Source: Candidatus Woykebacteria bacterium RIFCSPLOWO2_01_FULL_43_14 (lineage in GTDB: Bacteria > Patescibacteriota > Microgenomatia > Woykebacterales > 2-01-FULL-43-14). From it: 46,988 nucleotides of DNA. The notes below the pieces were generated by a model. The model worked only from the letters and a program-made list of their open reading frames with translations, was not told the origin of the DNA and did not search any database. Position numbers and translations under genes: made by a program. The DNA lies in NCBI GenBank assembly GCA_001816835.1, contig MHDB01000026.1:10312-57299 (forward strand), written 5' to 3'. The first letter of the stretch is position 1, and each line of letters begins with the position of its first letter. Positions 18,047 to 26,240 of this stretch are shown here, piece after piece.

Positions 18047-18214
18047 ATGAAATGTCCAAATTGCCAAACAGAAATGGAAAAAGGATCTTTGGTAGATAAC
18101 GGAGCAAGATGGCAAAAGAAAGAGATTAAAAAGGGTTTTATAGATACAGGTGGTGAAATTGTAGTTGCATATAGGTGCCCTAAATGTAAAAAGGTTGAAT
18201 TGGTCACAGAATAA
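18047..18214 (+). CDS. Small zinc-ribbon protein (55 aa, DUF6487-like)
   Basis: The protein begins MKCPNCQTEMEKGSLVDNG and has a second knuckle RCPKCKK near residues 43-49, giving two CPxC pairs that would bind one zinc. CPxCxxEMEKG is the pattern of a small zinc-ribbon family annotated as DUF6487. The ATG at 18047 follows a weak TAATAA and has no good ribosome binding site. It lies upstream of the DUF5678/protease pair on the same strand. Function unknown; the paired cysteines and codon pattern argue that it is real. Confidence 0.7.
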   Translation: MKCPNCQTEMEKGSLVDNGARWQKKEIKKGFIDTGGEIVVAYRCPKCKKVELVTE

Positions 18215-18344
18215 GTCTCTCTTCGCTATAAATTACTCTTAATTTCTCTAACCAAGCTAGAGTTGGTTCAAACTGACATTCATTCGGGTCACATTCTTGC
18301 TTTTGGATTGTTTAAGTTTCAAAATCCTTATGTGTCTACCTAAC

Positions 18345-18359
18345 ACACACCAGGTGTGT
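18345..18359. repeat. 15-bp palindrome containing CACACC-A-GGTGTG (second copy)
   Basis: ACACACCAGGTGTGT; the core 13-mer at 18346-18358 is identical to that at 1929-1941. It lies upstream of the DUF5678 gene, in the 18215-18473 gap, which otherwise contains only the elements listed next. Confidence 0.7.
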
Positions 18360-18367
18360 ACAATTTT

Positions 18368-18414
18368 CCTAGGTGATCTATCTGTATCACTTCCCAGGTG
18401 ATCGTGCCTATACT
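18368..18414 (+). promoter_or_regulatory. Putative operator/promoter of the DUF5678-protease pair
   Basis: Two near-identical 11-mers, CCTAGGTGATC (18368-18378) and CCCAGGTGATC (18393-18403), repeat 25 bp apart with an inverted half-site ATCACTT (18386-18392) between them. A -10-like TATACT follows at 18409-18414. A start near 18421 would give a leader of about 50 nt with a Shine-Dalgarno sequence. ATCAC/GTGAT can also form a small hairpin, so a decayed palindromic element is the alternative. Confidence 0.4.
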
Positions 18415-18473
18415 GTAATTGTTTAGTGAAATGTTCTTTACTATCTGTTATTATTACACCAGAGGAGGTATAT

Positions 18474-18668
18474 GTGAAAGTTTCGATATTTGCAGATTAC
18501 TCAAACCAATGGGTAGCAGTTAAACAAGACCTTAGCAAAGTTTACTACTCTGGAAAAACTTTTTCGGAGGTGTATAACGAAATAGAAAAACGGTATAAAA
18601 AAGTTGACTTAATGTTAATGTATGTTCCTCCTATTGACCAATTTATAGCGCCTCATGAGTACTCTTGA
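18474..18668 (+). CDS. DUF5678-like small protein
   Basis: A 64-residue protein. WVAVKQDLSKVYYSGKTF followed by a YVPPID motif near the C-terminus matches the DUF5678 pattern (WVA, a glycine turn before a helix, then VP). The start is a GTG at 18474, chosen because GGAGG at 18464-18468 lies 5 nt upstream; an ATG at 18426 would leave the ribosome site inside the gene. The stop overlaps the next start by 14 bp, so the two proteins are probably translationally coupled partners. No enzymatic residues are seen; a substrate or regulatory partner of the protease is a reasonable guess. Confidence 0.72.
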   Translation: MKVSIFADYSNQWVAVKQDLSKVYYSGKTFSEVYNEIEKRYKKVDLMLMYVPPIDQFIAPHEYS

Positions 18669-19080
18669 AGTTACTTATACACCTATGCCTAGGAAAAAAC
18701 CTGATGGCACCCTAAAAGAAGTTTTCCTTCCCTATTTAAAGATATACCTCTCATATAAACATAATCTAAATAAAATACCAATTCCTTGCTTATTAGATTC
18801 TGGGGCTGATATGAACTTATTTCCTGCACAGTGGGGTGAAACTGTAGGCATCAAAATTAAATCAGTAGAGAGTGAGAAAATCAGTGGTATTGGTATGACT
18901 GAGATATACGGATATAAGCATAAGGTTAAATTGTTTGTCGTGGGAGGTAAGAGCTTTGAATCTGAAGTTTACTTCTGTTATTCTCAGCAGATGCCGCTAC
19001 TAGGCAGAAACGGATTCTTCGACAAGTTTAAACAAATAACCTTCTTCGAAACAGTAAAAAAAATCATACTTGATTATTAA
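18655..19080 (+). CDS. Retropepsin-like aspartic protease
   Basis: A 141-residue single-domain protein. The active-site motif is LLDSGADMNLFP (46-57), a D-[ST]-G-A retroviral-type signature with D48 as the catalytic aspartate. The second half has PLLGRNGFFDKF, the conserved ILGR-G-FF motif of prokaryotic retropepsin-like proteases. With one DSGA per chain the active enzyme should be a homodimer. It overlaps the DUF5678 gene by 14 bp. No signal peptide or membrane segment is seen, so it probably acts in the cytoplasm. Substrate unknown. Confidence 0.85.
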   Translation: MSTLEVTYTPMPRKKPDGTLKEVFLPYLKIYLSYKHNLNKIPIPCLLDSGADMNLFPAQWGETVGIKIKSVESEKISGIGMTEIYGYKHKVKLFVVGGKSFESEVYFCYSQQMPLLGRNGFFDKFKQITFFETVKKIILDY

Positions 19081-19160
19081 GGCTTTATTTTGTAACCAGT
19101 AATGAGAGGGGTTGAATTGCTTGGGTTTTAGGATGTCTTGGAATAAACACAAACCAAAAA

Positions 19161-20911
19161 TTAGAAATCGAAACGGTAGCCCATGATGTTTTCCTGGTCG
19201 TAAAATTTTTTCGCCCCTAGGACTTCACTTATTAATAACTCCGCGTCTCCCAAAGTTTTGTTTGAACCTTCCCTGAAAAAATGTTTATGAATCAAAATAT
19301 ATTTGACCTTAAGGTCAGTGAAAGTTTTTCTAACTAGTTCCTTGTTATGTCATCCTTATCCGGGACCCGGTCAGGTTGGGCAATGTATTTTAGTAACGGA
19401 ATCGTTTTATAGTAAAAGACATTTTGGATTGGTAGCCGGGCCACCGTACCTCGGAAAATCTTTTTCTCATGTCCTGATTGGTAGAACTGAAGCGTACCGA
19501 CAGGGCCGAAGCCAAATAAAAAGTTACCTGTATTCCAGCCAACCGGGATATCCAGAACACTGAAATCAGTGGGATCAGCTTTTATCTGCGAATAGACTTC
19601 TGGAATAGTCATATCTGTAGTGGGCAAGGGCGTGGGAATATATTCGATCAAAATAAAGGTAATAGTAAGGGCAACAAAGGCGTACCCTGCTACCCGTATG
19701 CGTATCTTAGTCAAAATGAAAGATACGCTGAAACCCACCAAGGTGGCTAATCCGAGCATAGTCAACGGTTGAAAACGCATCGGTTCCTGAATTCCTCCGA
19801 TGAGGGGGAGTAGCTGATAAATGATAAAGGGCAAGGGTATTTTCGTATCATTGCCGAAAAAGTGAAGCCATGGACCCAAGCTTAGGATAAAGAAAGCTCC
19901 TGAGATAAGTATAAACAAACCAATTAGAAGCCTTTTCTTAAGAAAATCTATTTTGTATAGATAAATACTGACCCCAGCTAGAAATAGGGTTGTGTAGCCT
20001 AAGTAGAGTGTGGATTCCACGGAGCGTACCAACCCTGTTCGAGAAAAAATACCTAGAAAAGGATTAGTGGGCGCGGGGTGTAGGAAGTAGTAAATATCAG
20101 CTGACCAAAGACTTTGGACATATAAAGGTACTTCAGGCTTAAAGCCCTTAGAAATGGTATATAAGGCCAAAATGAACATGGGTGAAAAGATGATAATAAA
20201 GCTAACTCCAAAAGTAAGTAAGAGCTTTAGGTGTTTAAGATTAAATACGTCCCTAAATTTAAAGATGAAAAAATAAGCTATTACTAGACCGCTTAGAGCC
20301 ATGTTAAAGGAGCCGTAAGTCAGGTCGTTTAGTCCCTGCAGTCCCAACACTAGTCCAGCAAGAAGGGCATAGCGGTATTTTTTTTCCTCAAAGGCCTTTA
20401 ACAAAAACAAAATAAGCAGGGGACTAAACCAGATAGTTGTAAGGTTGGTGTGATTGTCCATGGCTTGAGCCAAGACATAAGGGAAGAAAGCGTACACAGT
20501 TCCGCTGATTAACCCAGCCAATTTGGACTTAGTCAAATACGCTACCAGTAGAAACGAATTCAGCCCGGAAAGAACAAAAGAAAGAAAGAAAACAATGTTT
20601 GAGGCCGCTATTAGACCAAACAAATACTGGAAGGGGAGACTGATAAAGGCGTTTACAAAAGTGTGGATGTCAAAAGTTCGATTGATTACCTGCGGATAAT
20701 AAATGTAATCAGTAAATATTGGATTAATGTGAGCGTCAAAAAGGGAATACTTAAACCACCAGAGAAGCCACACATGAGTGGGGGCGTCCTCTTCCCCGCC
20801 AGGGATGTGTGATGAGAAATTTAAGATCAAGGGATAGGTAAAGACAATGGCGATAACTAGGTAAAAAAGAATAACCGGTAGATAGGACTTAACTAAAGGC
20901 TGTAATTTCAC
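19161..20911 (-). pseudogene. Polytopic GT-C-like membrane protein with C-terminal frameshift
   Basis: The minus-strand frame starts with a GTG at 20911 (TATACT 7 nt upstream) and encodes 525 residues with about ten membrane helices before stopping at 19334. In another frame, directly after it, 59 further residues follow to a TAA at 19161-19163, including KVKYILIHKHFFREG and ENIMGYRFDF. This is the kind of soluble C-terminal end found on YfhO/GT39-like proteins. The frame changes between about 19337 and 19354. One missing base there would restore a protein of about 585 residues. It may be a real mutation, a sequencing error or, less likely, programmed. The family is GT-C-like by topology only. 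Confidence 0.72.
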
Positions 20912-20918
20912 AACCCTA

Positions 20919-20924
20919 AGTATA
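20919..20924 (-). promoter_or_regulatory. -10 TATACT of the frameshifted membrane-protein gene
   Basis: TATACT on the minus strand ends 7 nt before the GTG at 20911, which supports both the GTG start and a leaderless transcript. Confidence 0.55.
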
Positions 20925-20954
20925 ACGGTAATGAGGCAGTTATGAAAAGGTTGT

Positions 20955-20984
20955 TTGTTGTTAAGAGAACTGCTGGAATATGAT
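20955..20984 (+). promoter_or_regulatory. Promoter of the 20999-37665 operon
   Basis: TTGTTG (20955-20960), an 18-bp spacer and TATGAT (20979-20984) precede the ATG at 20999 by 14 nt. The leader would be under 10 nt. This is the only promoter-like site found for the thirteen-gene operon. Confidence 0.5.
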
Positions 20985-20998
20985 AAAGTAATGGGTAC

Positions 20999-22090
20999 AT
21001 GAAGATATTGATGATTAATGATTCCTTAAAGCCTAGTGGCGGGGCTGAAGAGGTCTTTTTGGACGAAGCAGCTGGGTTGGAAAAAAGAGGCCATCAGATA
21101 ATTCTTAGAGATGAACAAAACTTACACCTAGGATCCTTTGCAAGTGAAACATTTGATTTGATCAGCCTCCACAATGTCTTTGATCCCGATTTGTATGAAA
21201 AGTTAGTGAGTATTGCCCCAACGATTCACTATGTCCATGACCACCGAACTTACTCCGTAGGCTCTAGCCGTTATCATTTCAGGAGTAACGAGATTTGCAC
21301 TGCTCCCCTTGGACTAACCCATAATCTTTCCTATGCTTACCTGGAGAAATGTGCGAGCCGTAACTTGCTCAAATTAATTACCGAAACATTTAGAAAGAAA
21401 CGACTGCTTAAGATTCATAATCAGCTTAAGAAGGTAATTGCCAACAGTAACTATGTCAAAGATCAGTTGGTAAAAAACGGAGTCAATAAAGACCTCATCG
21501 AAGTTGTTTATCCCTCTAGAGCAGAATATAGGGTTGAAGGACAAGTTACAACAGACAAGCCGGTGGTTCTTTTCGCCGGGCGACTTTTTGTGGAAAAAGG
21601 GGCAGAGTACGCTATCAGGGCGATGCAAAAGGTGGGAAATGCCTACCTTTGGATATTGGGGACAGGTTGGGATGAAAGTCGTTTGAAGACTATGGTCAAA
21701 GAGCTCAACTTAGAAACAAAAGTCAAGTTCCTTGGTTGGTTGGACAAAAAAGAGATTGGTAAGATTTATGAGGCTGCAACGGTGGGAGTAGTACCTTCTA
21801 TCTGGCCCGAGCCTTTTGGATTGAGTGGGACTAACTTCATGAGTTTGGGAAAGCCGGTAGTAGGATTTGATTCCGGTGGCATAAAAGAGTGGTTGACTGA
21901 TGGCGAAACTGGTTTTTTGGTCAAAAGACTTGATGTACAAAGCCTTGCCAGCTCTATTAACACTCTTTTGGAAGACGACACGCTAAGAAAAAAAATGGGT
22001 GCTAGGGCTAAAGCAGTGTTTGAAGAAAAATTTAGTCTTAATGTTCATTTGGACAAGATGGAGCAGGTTTTCTCGGAGGTGGTTAAATGA
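20999..22090 (+). CDS. GT4 family glycosyltransferase lacking the second EX7E glutamate
   Basis: A 363-residue GT-B protein with SGGAEEVFLDEAAGL (13-27), HDHRTY (80-85), LFAGRLFVEKGAEYAI (191-206) and IWPEPFGLSGTNF (268-280). In the EX7E motif E271 is present, but the second position (279) is Asn where GT4 enzymes usually have Glu. The second Glu normally contacts the donor sugar, so specificity or activity may differ. First gene of the long operon, with its own promoter. Confidence 0.88.
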   Translation: MKILMINDSLKPSGGAEEVFLDEAAGLEKRGHQIILRDEQNLHLGSFASETFDLISLHNVFDPDLYEKLVSIAPTIHYVHDHRTYSVGSSRYHFRSNEICTAPLGLTHNLSYAYLEKCASRNLLKLITETFRKKRLLKIHNQLKKVIANSNYVKDQLVKNGVNKDLIEVVYPSRAEYRVEGQVTTDKPVVLFAGRLFVEKGAEYAIRAMQKVGNAYLWILGTGWDESRLKTMVKELNLETKVKFLGWLDKKEIGKIYEAATVGVVPSIWPEPFGLSGTNFMSLGKPVVGFDSGGIKEWLTDGETGFLVKRLDVQSLASSINTLLEDDTLRKKMGARAKAVFEEKFSLNVHLDKMEQVFSEVVK

Positions 22091-23232
22091 AAGTTGGCAT
22101 TGACGCTAGAGTTTTGGGGACGCAAAGAGCCCTAGATGTCTACCTGCGCAACATTTTAGTTTCCTATCCCAAGACACGTCCCGAAGATCAGATCACTCTA
22201 CTAGTTAGTAACGAAAGCCAGAAAACCTTGGTTCCCAAAGATAGATTCCAATTTAGACTCGTTCCAGCGTCCCACACCTTTATTGAACATTTTAACTTCA
22301 AGAAAAACATCGTTGACTTTGATGTTTTTTGGCATCCCGATAACCGCGAATTTATTAACTGTATTTCTAATAGCGTTGTAACTATTCACGATTTGCTACC
22401 GATTAAGTTTCCGGAAATTGTCCTTAGTAAAGACCCATTTTTGAATTTTCGTCAAAAAGTATACTTTCGGATGCTCAAAAGCGCCTGGAAAAAAGCCAAA
22501 ACGATTATTACAGTTTCCCAGAGTAGTGCTAGCGACATCGAAGAAATAATTGGCGTAAGTAAGAATAAGATAAATGTAGTTTATAACGGCGTCTCTAGGG
22601 ACTTTTTCAAAATCAGGACCGATGAAGAAAAGAAAAAAGCCCAAGCAAAGTATAGGATTGAAAGCCCTTACATTTTTTACATCGGTGGTCTGAACGCCCA
22701 CAAAAATGTCGCGACTCTAATAAGGGCGATGAGTCTTGTAAAGCACAAAAATATTCGGCTGGTGATAGGAGGAAAGACAGATTCTGATAACTCATCTGGT
22801 CAGAATATCTACCAAGAGATTCTAAGCCAGGCTAAGAAATTAGGAGTTAGCGATAGACTTGTTTTTAGCGGTTTTATACAAGATGAGGATTTACCCGCTA
22901 TCTACCAGGGGGCGAAAGTATTCGTGTACCCGTCTTTTTACGAAGGTTTTGGTTTGCCACCACTCGAGGCTCTAGCTTCAGGGGTTCCGGTGATTTGCTC
23001 TAATAGCGCGAGTTTACCTGAGGTGGTTGGGGAAGCAGGGATTCTAATTGATCCAAATGATTACGAAGGTTTTGCTAAAGGTGTGGATAGGATTTTGGAA
23101 GACAGCAAGCTTGCAAACAGCTTGATAAATAAAGGTTTGCTTAGAGCATCTGAATTTAGCTGGGAGAAAGCTGCCGGAGACGTGTATAATATATTGATTG
23201 AGTCCTATGCTAAAAATCAGGCAAAGAATTAG
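22087..23232 (+). CDS. GT4 family glycosyltransferase (mannosyltransferase-like)
   Basis: A 381-residue GT-B enzyme of the group starting MKVGIDAR. HDLLPIKFPE (101-110), ITVSQSSASDI (141-151) and YNGV (166-169) mark the linker region. FYIGGLNAHKNVATLI opens the donor domain, and EX7E is intact at E286-E294 (YEGFGLPPLEALASG). The product at 34219 has the same layout. The ATG overlaps the upstream stop (ATGA). Confidence 0.92.
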   Translation: MKVGIDARVLGTQRALDVYLRNILVSYPKTRPEDQITLLVSNESQKTLVPKDRFQFRLVPASHTFIEHFNFKKNIVDFDVFWHPDNREFINCISNSVVTIHDLLPIKFPEIVLSKDPFLNFRQKVYFRMLKSAWKKAKTIITVSQSSASDIEEIIGVSKNKINVVYNGVSRDFFKIRTDEEKKKAQAKYRIESPYIFYIGGLNAHKNVATLIRAMSLVKHKNIRLVIGGKTDSDNSSGQNIYQEILSQAKKLGVSDRLVFSGFIQDEDLPAIYQGAKVFVYPSFYEGFGLPPLEALASGVPVICSNSASLPEVVGEAGILIDPNDYEGFAKGVDRILEDSKLANSLINKGLLRASEFSWEKAAGDVYNILIESYAKNQAKN

Positions 23233-24724
23233 GCGTACTCTTTCCTTACTCGCTGAGGATATAACCAGACACAGGCTGTTGTGGTTCTTTCTTGCCTTTT
23301 TTAGTTTTTTTTATTCAATTTGGGTTCTCACCAGACATAATTTTTTTGGAACAGATGCAGTTGATTTAGGCATTTTTGACCAAATAATCTGGAAATATTC
23401 TCAGTTTAAGGAACCTCTTAGTACGGTCAAGTTTTCCACCTATCCTGGAGTAAATATCCTTGGAGACCACTTTCATCCCATAATAGCCATCCTGTCACCG
23501 CTACTTTGGTTTTGGAATAATGTAGCAGCGATACTTATTGCTCAAGTTTTGTTGGTGGTAGGGAGTGCCTGGCCGATATATAAGATAGCCTTAGTAAAGT
23601 TTAATTCCAAAATGTTGGCTCTGGGGATGAGTGTCTCTTACCTCTCCTTCATTGGCTTACAAACACTTTTGGAATACGATTTCCATGAGGTCGCCTTTGC
23701 CTTGCCACTCCTAAGCTTCTCATTCTACTTTCTTGAACTGAAAAAACATTTCTATTTTTATGTATGTCTAGCTTTAAGCTTTTTGGTGAAAGAGGATATG
23801 CCTTTAGTTATGGCCACACTAGGAATTTGGGCTTTTTTACGCCTGCGTGAGTACAAGCTCGGACTGATTACTTTCGGTGTTTCCGGAGTCTTTTATTTCC
23901 TGGTTACTAGATTCATCATCCCTTATTTCAAAGGGGCTCCTTTTGACTACGAACACCTTGACCCCTCTGTCGGGAAGAGTACTTCTGACCTACTCTTGAC
24001 TGCCGTGACAGATCCATTGCTTGTGATAAGAACAGCATTTTATGATGGGGATTGGATAAAACTTAGAACCATGCTCAACCTTGCGAGCTCCTATTTGTTT
24101 TTACCCTTGATTTCCCCAACCTCCCTGATAATGCTTATCCCGAACATCGTCAGTCGGTTTCTAACCGAATTGCCTCAAAGGTGGATAATAAGGTTTCAGT
24201 ACAGTGCCATTTGGGACCCGATCTTGGCTATTGGTACGATCTACGCTATCAAAAATCTTTTATCATTTTCCAACAAGTTTCATCTCGGGCAAAAACTGTC
24301 ACGGAAGGCGTTACCAATCTTAGGTTTAGCGCTGATTGCGTCCTCTCTTTACGTAACCTGGAAAATAAACGGCCCACTTACACATCGAATTTTTAACCCT
24401 AGTTTTTATAAGCCTTTAGATAGGTACGCGCAAAACTACACCCTCCTTGCCCTTATCCCCCCTGAGGCTTCGGTCATGGCTCAATCGGCTTTTGTACCGC
24501 ATTTGTCACACCGAGACCAGATTTATCGCTACGACGACACAATTTTTGCTAAAAAAATCTTTCCCGATTACATTATAATGAGTACCGAGGAGCATTCTGA
24601 TCCTCCCTATACCCAGGAGGACCTAACCAAAAGAGTTTTGCAGCTAAAGGAAAATACTCTCTATCAGGTACTCAGTTGGGATGGTGCTAGACTTCTCCTA
24701 AGGAAAAACAATGAAAATAACTAG
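23207..24724 (+). CDS. DUF2079 family polytopic membrane protein
   Basis: A 505-residue multi-helix protein and paralogue of the one at 1947-3425. It carries DAVDLGIFDQIIWKYSQ, NILGDHFHPI, FHEVAFALPLL and the KED motif (FLVKEDMPLV), all in family order. A soluble tail of about 90 residues is probably outside the membrane. The ATG at 23207 is chosen over a TTG at 23198; it overlaps the upstream gene by 26 bp, the largest overlap in the operon. Its role in glycan assembly is inferred from context. Confidence 0.88.
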   Translation: MLKIRQRIRRTLSLLAEDITRHRLLWFFLAFFSFFYSIWVLTRHNFFGTDAVDLGIFDQIIWKYSQFKEPLSTVKFSTYPGVNILGDHFHPIIAILSPLLWFWNNVAAILIAQVLLVVGSAWPIYKIALVKFNSKMLALGMSVSYLSFIGLQTLLEYDFHEVAFALPLLSFSFYFLELKKHFYFYVCLALSFLVKEDMPLVMATLGIWAFLRLREYKLGLITFGVSGVFYFLVTRFIIPYFKGAPFDYEHLDPSVGKSTSDLLLTAVTDPLLVIRTAFYDGDWIKLRTMLNLASSYLFLPLISPTSLIMLIPNIVSRFLTELPQRWIIRFQYSAIWDPILAIGTIYAIKNLLSFSNKFHLGQKLSRKALPILGLALIASSLYVTWKINGPLTHRIFNPSFYKPLDRYAQNYTLLALIPPEASVMAQSAFVPHLSHRDQIYRYDDTIFAKKIFPDYIIMSTEEHSDPPYTQEDLTKRVLQLKENTLYQVLSWDGARLLLRKNNENN

Positions 24725-26240
24725 ATTTAATTTATTAGTGGCCTTGGTTTTTTTGGTTGGAGTTGGACTGCGGCTTTATTATTTTCTGACTCCTGATACT
24801 AAAATAAGCATGGACGAGGCCACTTACGGCGTTCAGGCGTTCCATATTCTAAAGGGGGAGAGATCTGTATTCTTTTACAATCAGCCTTATACGGGCACAT
24901 TATCAGCTTACCTAGCAGCCATGCTTTTTAGTATCTTTGGCGTTAGTGATGTTTGGCTAAAGACAGTGCCGTTCATCTTTTCAGTGTTATTTTTGCTTAC
25001 TACTTATTATCTTGCCTGGGAAGTGTTTAAGAACAAATATATTTGTTTAATTTCCTTACTTTTTATTTCCGTTACCTCGCCGTTTTGGGTTAACTGGACT
25101 ACTCGCACCGGGACAGGTTATCCGGAGATGATGGTTTTCGGTAACCTAATATTGATACTGACTTTAAAGATAGTTTTCGCTTCTCTACCAAAAAGACAGG
25201 GGCTGTATTTCTTTCTGTTAGGCTTGTGTGCCGGAATAGGTTATTGGATACAACCGGCCATTATTTACTATGGTTTAGCTGCAATGACCATGATTTTTCT
25301 GTGGAAGCCTACTTTTTTCCTTCTGCCGACTTTTTATCTCGTTCCTCTAGGGTTCTTTCTGGGAGCTATGCCGGCTTTAATTTGGAACTTTCAAAACAGT
25401 AATTTGACCAATCGATCGTTGTTCCATAAGCCATTTGGGGTTTTGGGTTCTATTAGGGATTTCTTTCTTTTGGGACTGCCTGTGATTATTGGGGTAAGAA
25501 AACCTTTTTCCGAAACCGATTTCTTCACTCCCTTAGCGCTAGTTACTGAGGCAATATATGGATTAGCCATCGGCTACAGCATGTTTAACAGATTGAAGGA
25601 TACCCTTTCTTTGGGTTTGGGTAAACTATTCGCTAGCCTTATTAGACTCAGGAGTCTTAAGGAGTACTTAAAGCCTCAAGACATTCTTATTCTGAACATG
25701 CTATTTGTTTTAGTGGTGTTTAGTCTTTCCTCTCCCTTCAATCAGTTTGTCATCGAACCGAGGTACATCTCAGCCTTGTATACCTCCTTACCAATACTCC
25801 TGGCAGCTTTTGTGTGCCTTATGTGGAATCGGGTTAAGATTCTTGGAGTTTTTCTAGGAGGAATTGTTTTGGCTAACAACGTCTATGGTTTATATTCTGT
25901 GCCACCTAACAAATTTTTAGACCAATATAAACTTGACCCTATCATAAGTTATCTGGGTGAGCGGGGAGTAAAGTACGTTTATGGGGAATTTGACTTTAGC
26001 TACCGACTGGTGTTTGAGACGCAGGAAGATATCATCGCCACGCCAGGGGATAATCTGTTTGGTGCTCATCGTTACCCTGAGTATATTAAAAAAGTCCAAC
26101 TTGCACCCATTACCCAAAAAGCGTGTGTTTTCCGGTTAACCAAGGGGGATAACTGCGCAAATATATTTGGCCCTCAAACACCTGAGACAAAAATGGTAGA
26201 AATTAACGGTTTTAGAGTTATTACCTACGAGGGAATATGA
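24711..26240 (+). CDS. GT39-family (PMT_2-like) membrane glycosyltransferase
   Basis: A 509-residue protein with about eleven membrane helices. The catalytic-loop acidic pair D35-E36 lies in SMDEATYGVQAFHILKGE, followed by NQPYTGTLSAYL, as in PMT_2 enzymes. The C-terminal ~120 residues are soluble and contain several cysteines (KACVFRLTKGDNCAN). It would transfer a sugar from a polyprenyl-phosphate carrier on the outer face. Overlaps the DUF2079 gene by 14 bp. Confidence 0.85.
   Translation: MKITRFNLLVALVFLVGVGLRLYYFLTPDTKISMDEATYGVQAFHILKGERSVFFYNQPYTGTLSAYLAAMLFSIFGVSDVWLKTVPFIFSVLFLLTTYYLAWEVFKNKYICLISLLFISVTSPFWVNWTTRTGTGYPEMMVFGNLILILTLKIVFASLPKRQGLYFFLLGLCAGIGYWIQPAIIYYGLAAMTMIFLWKPTFFLLPTFYLVPLGFFLGAMPALIWNFQNSNLTNRSLFHKPFGVLGSIRDFFLLGLPVIIGVRKPFSETDFFTPLALVTEAIYGLAIGYSMFNRLKDTLSLGLGKLFASLIRLRSLKEYLKPQDILILNMLFVLVVFSLSSPFNQFVIEPRYISALYTSLPILLAAFVCLMWNRVKILGVFLGGIVLANNVYGLYSVPPNKFLDQYKLDPIISYLGERGVKYVYGEFDFSYRLVFETQEDIIATPGDNLFGAHRYPEYIKKVQLAPITQKACVFRLTKGDNCANIFGPQTPETKMVEINGFRVITYEGI

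Noticed and set aside
17867..18115. Minus-strand 82-codon open frame
   Set aside because: It lies over the zinc-ribbon gene, has no recognisable domain, no Shine-Dalgarno and no promoter at its start.
18250..18268. AACCAA/TTGGTT hairpin after the zinc-ribbon gene
   Set aside because: The stem is only six mostly weak pairs and no T-tract follows, so a terminator call is not supported.
19303..19563. Plus-strand 86-codon open frame
   Set aside because: It is antisense to the C-terminal part of the frameshifted membrane-protein gene and has no recognisable content.
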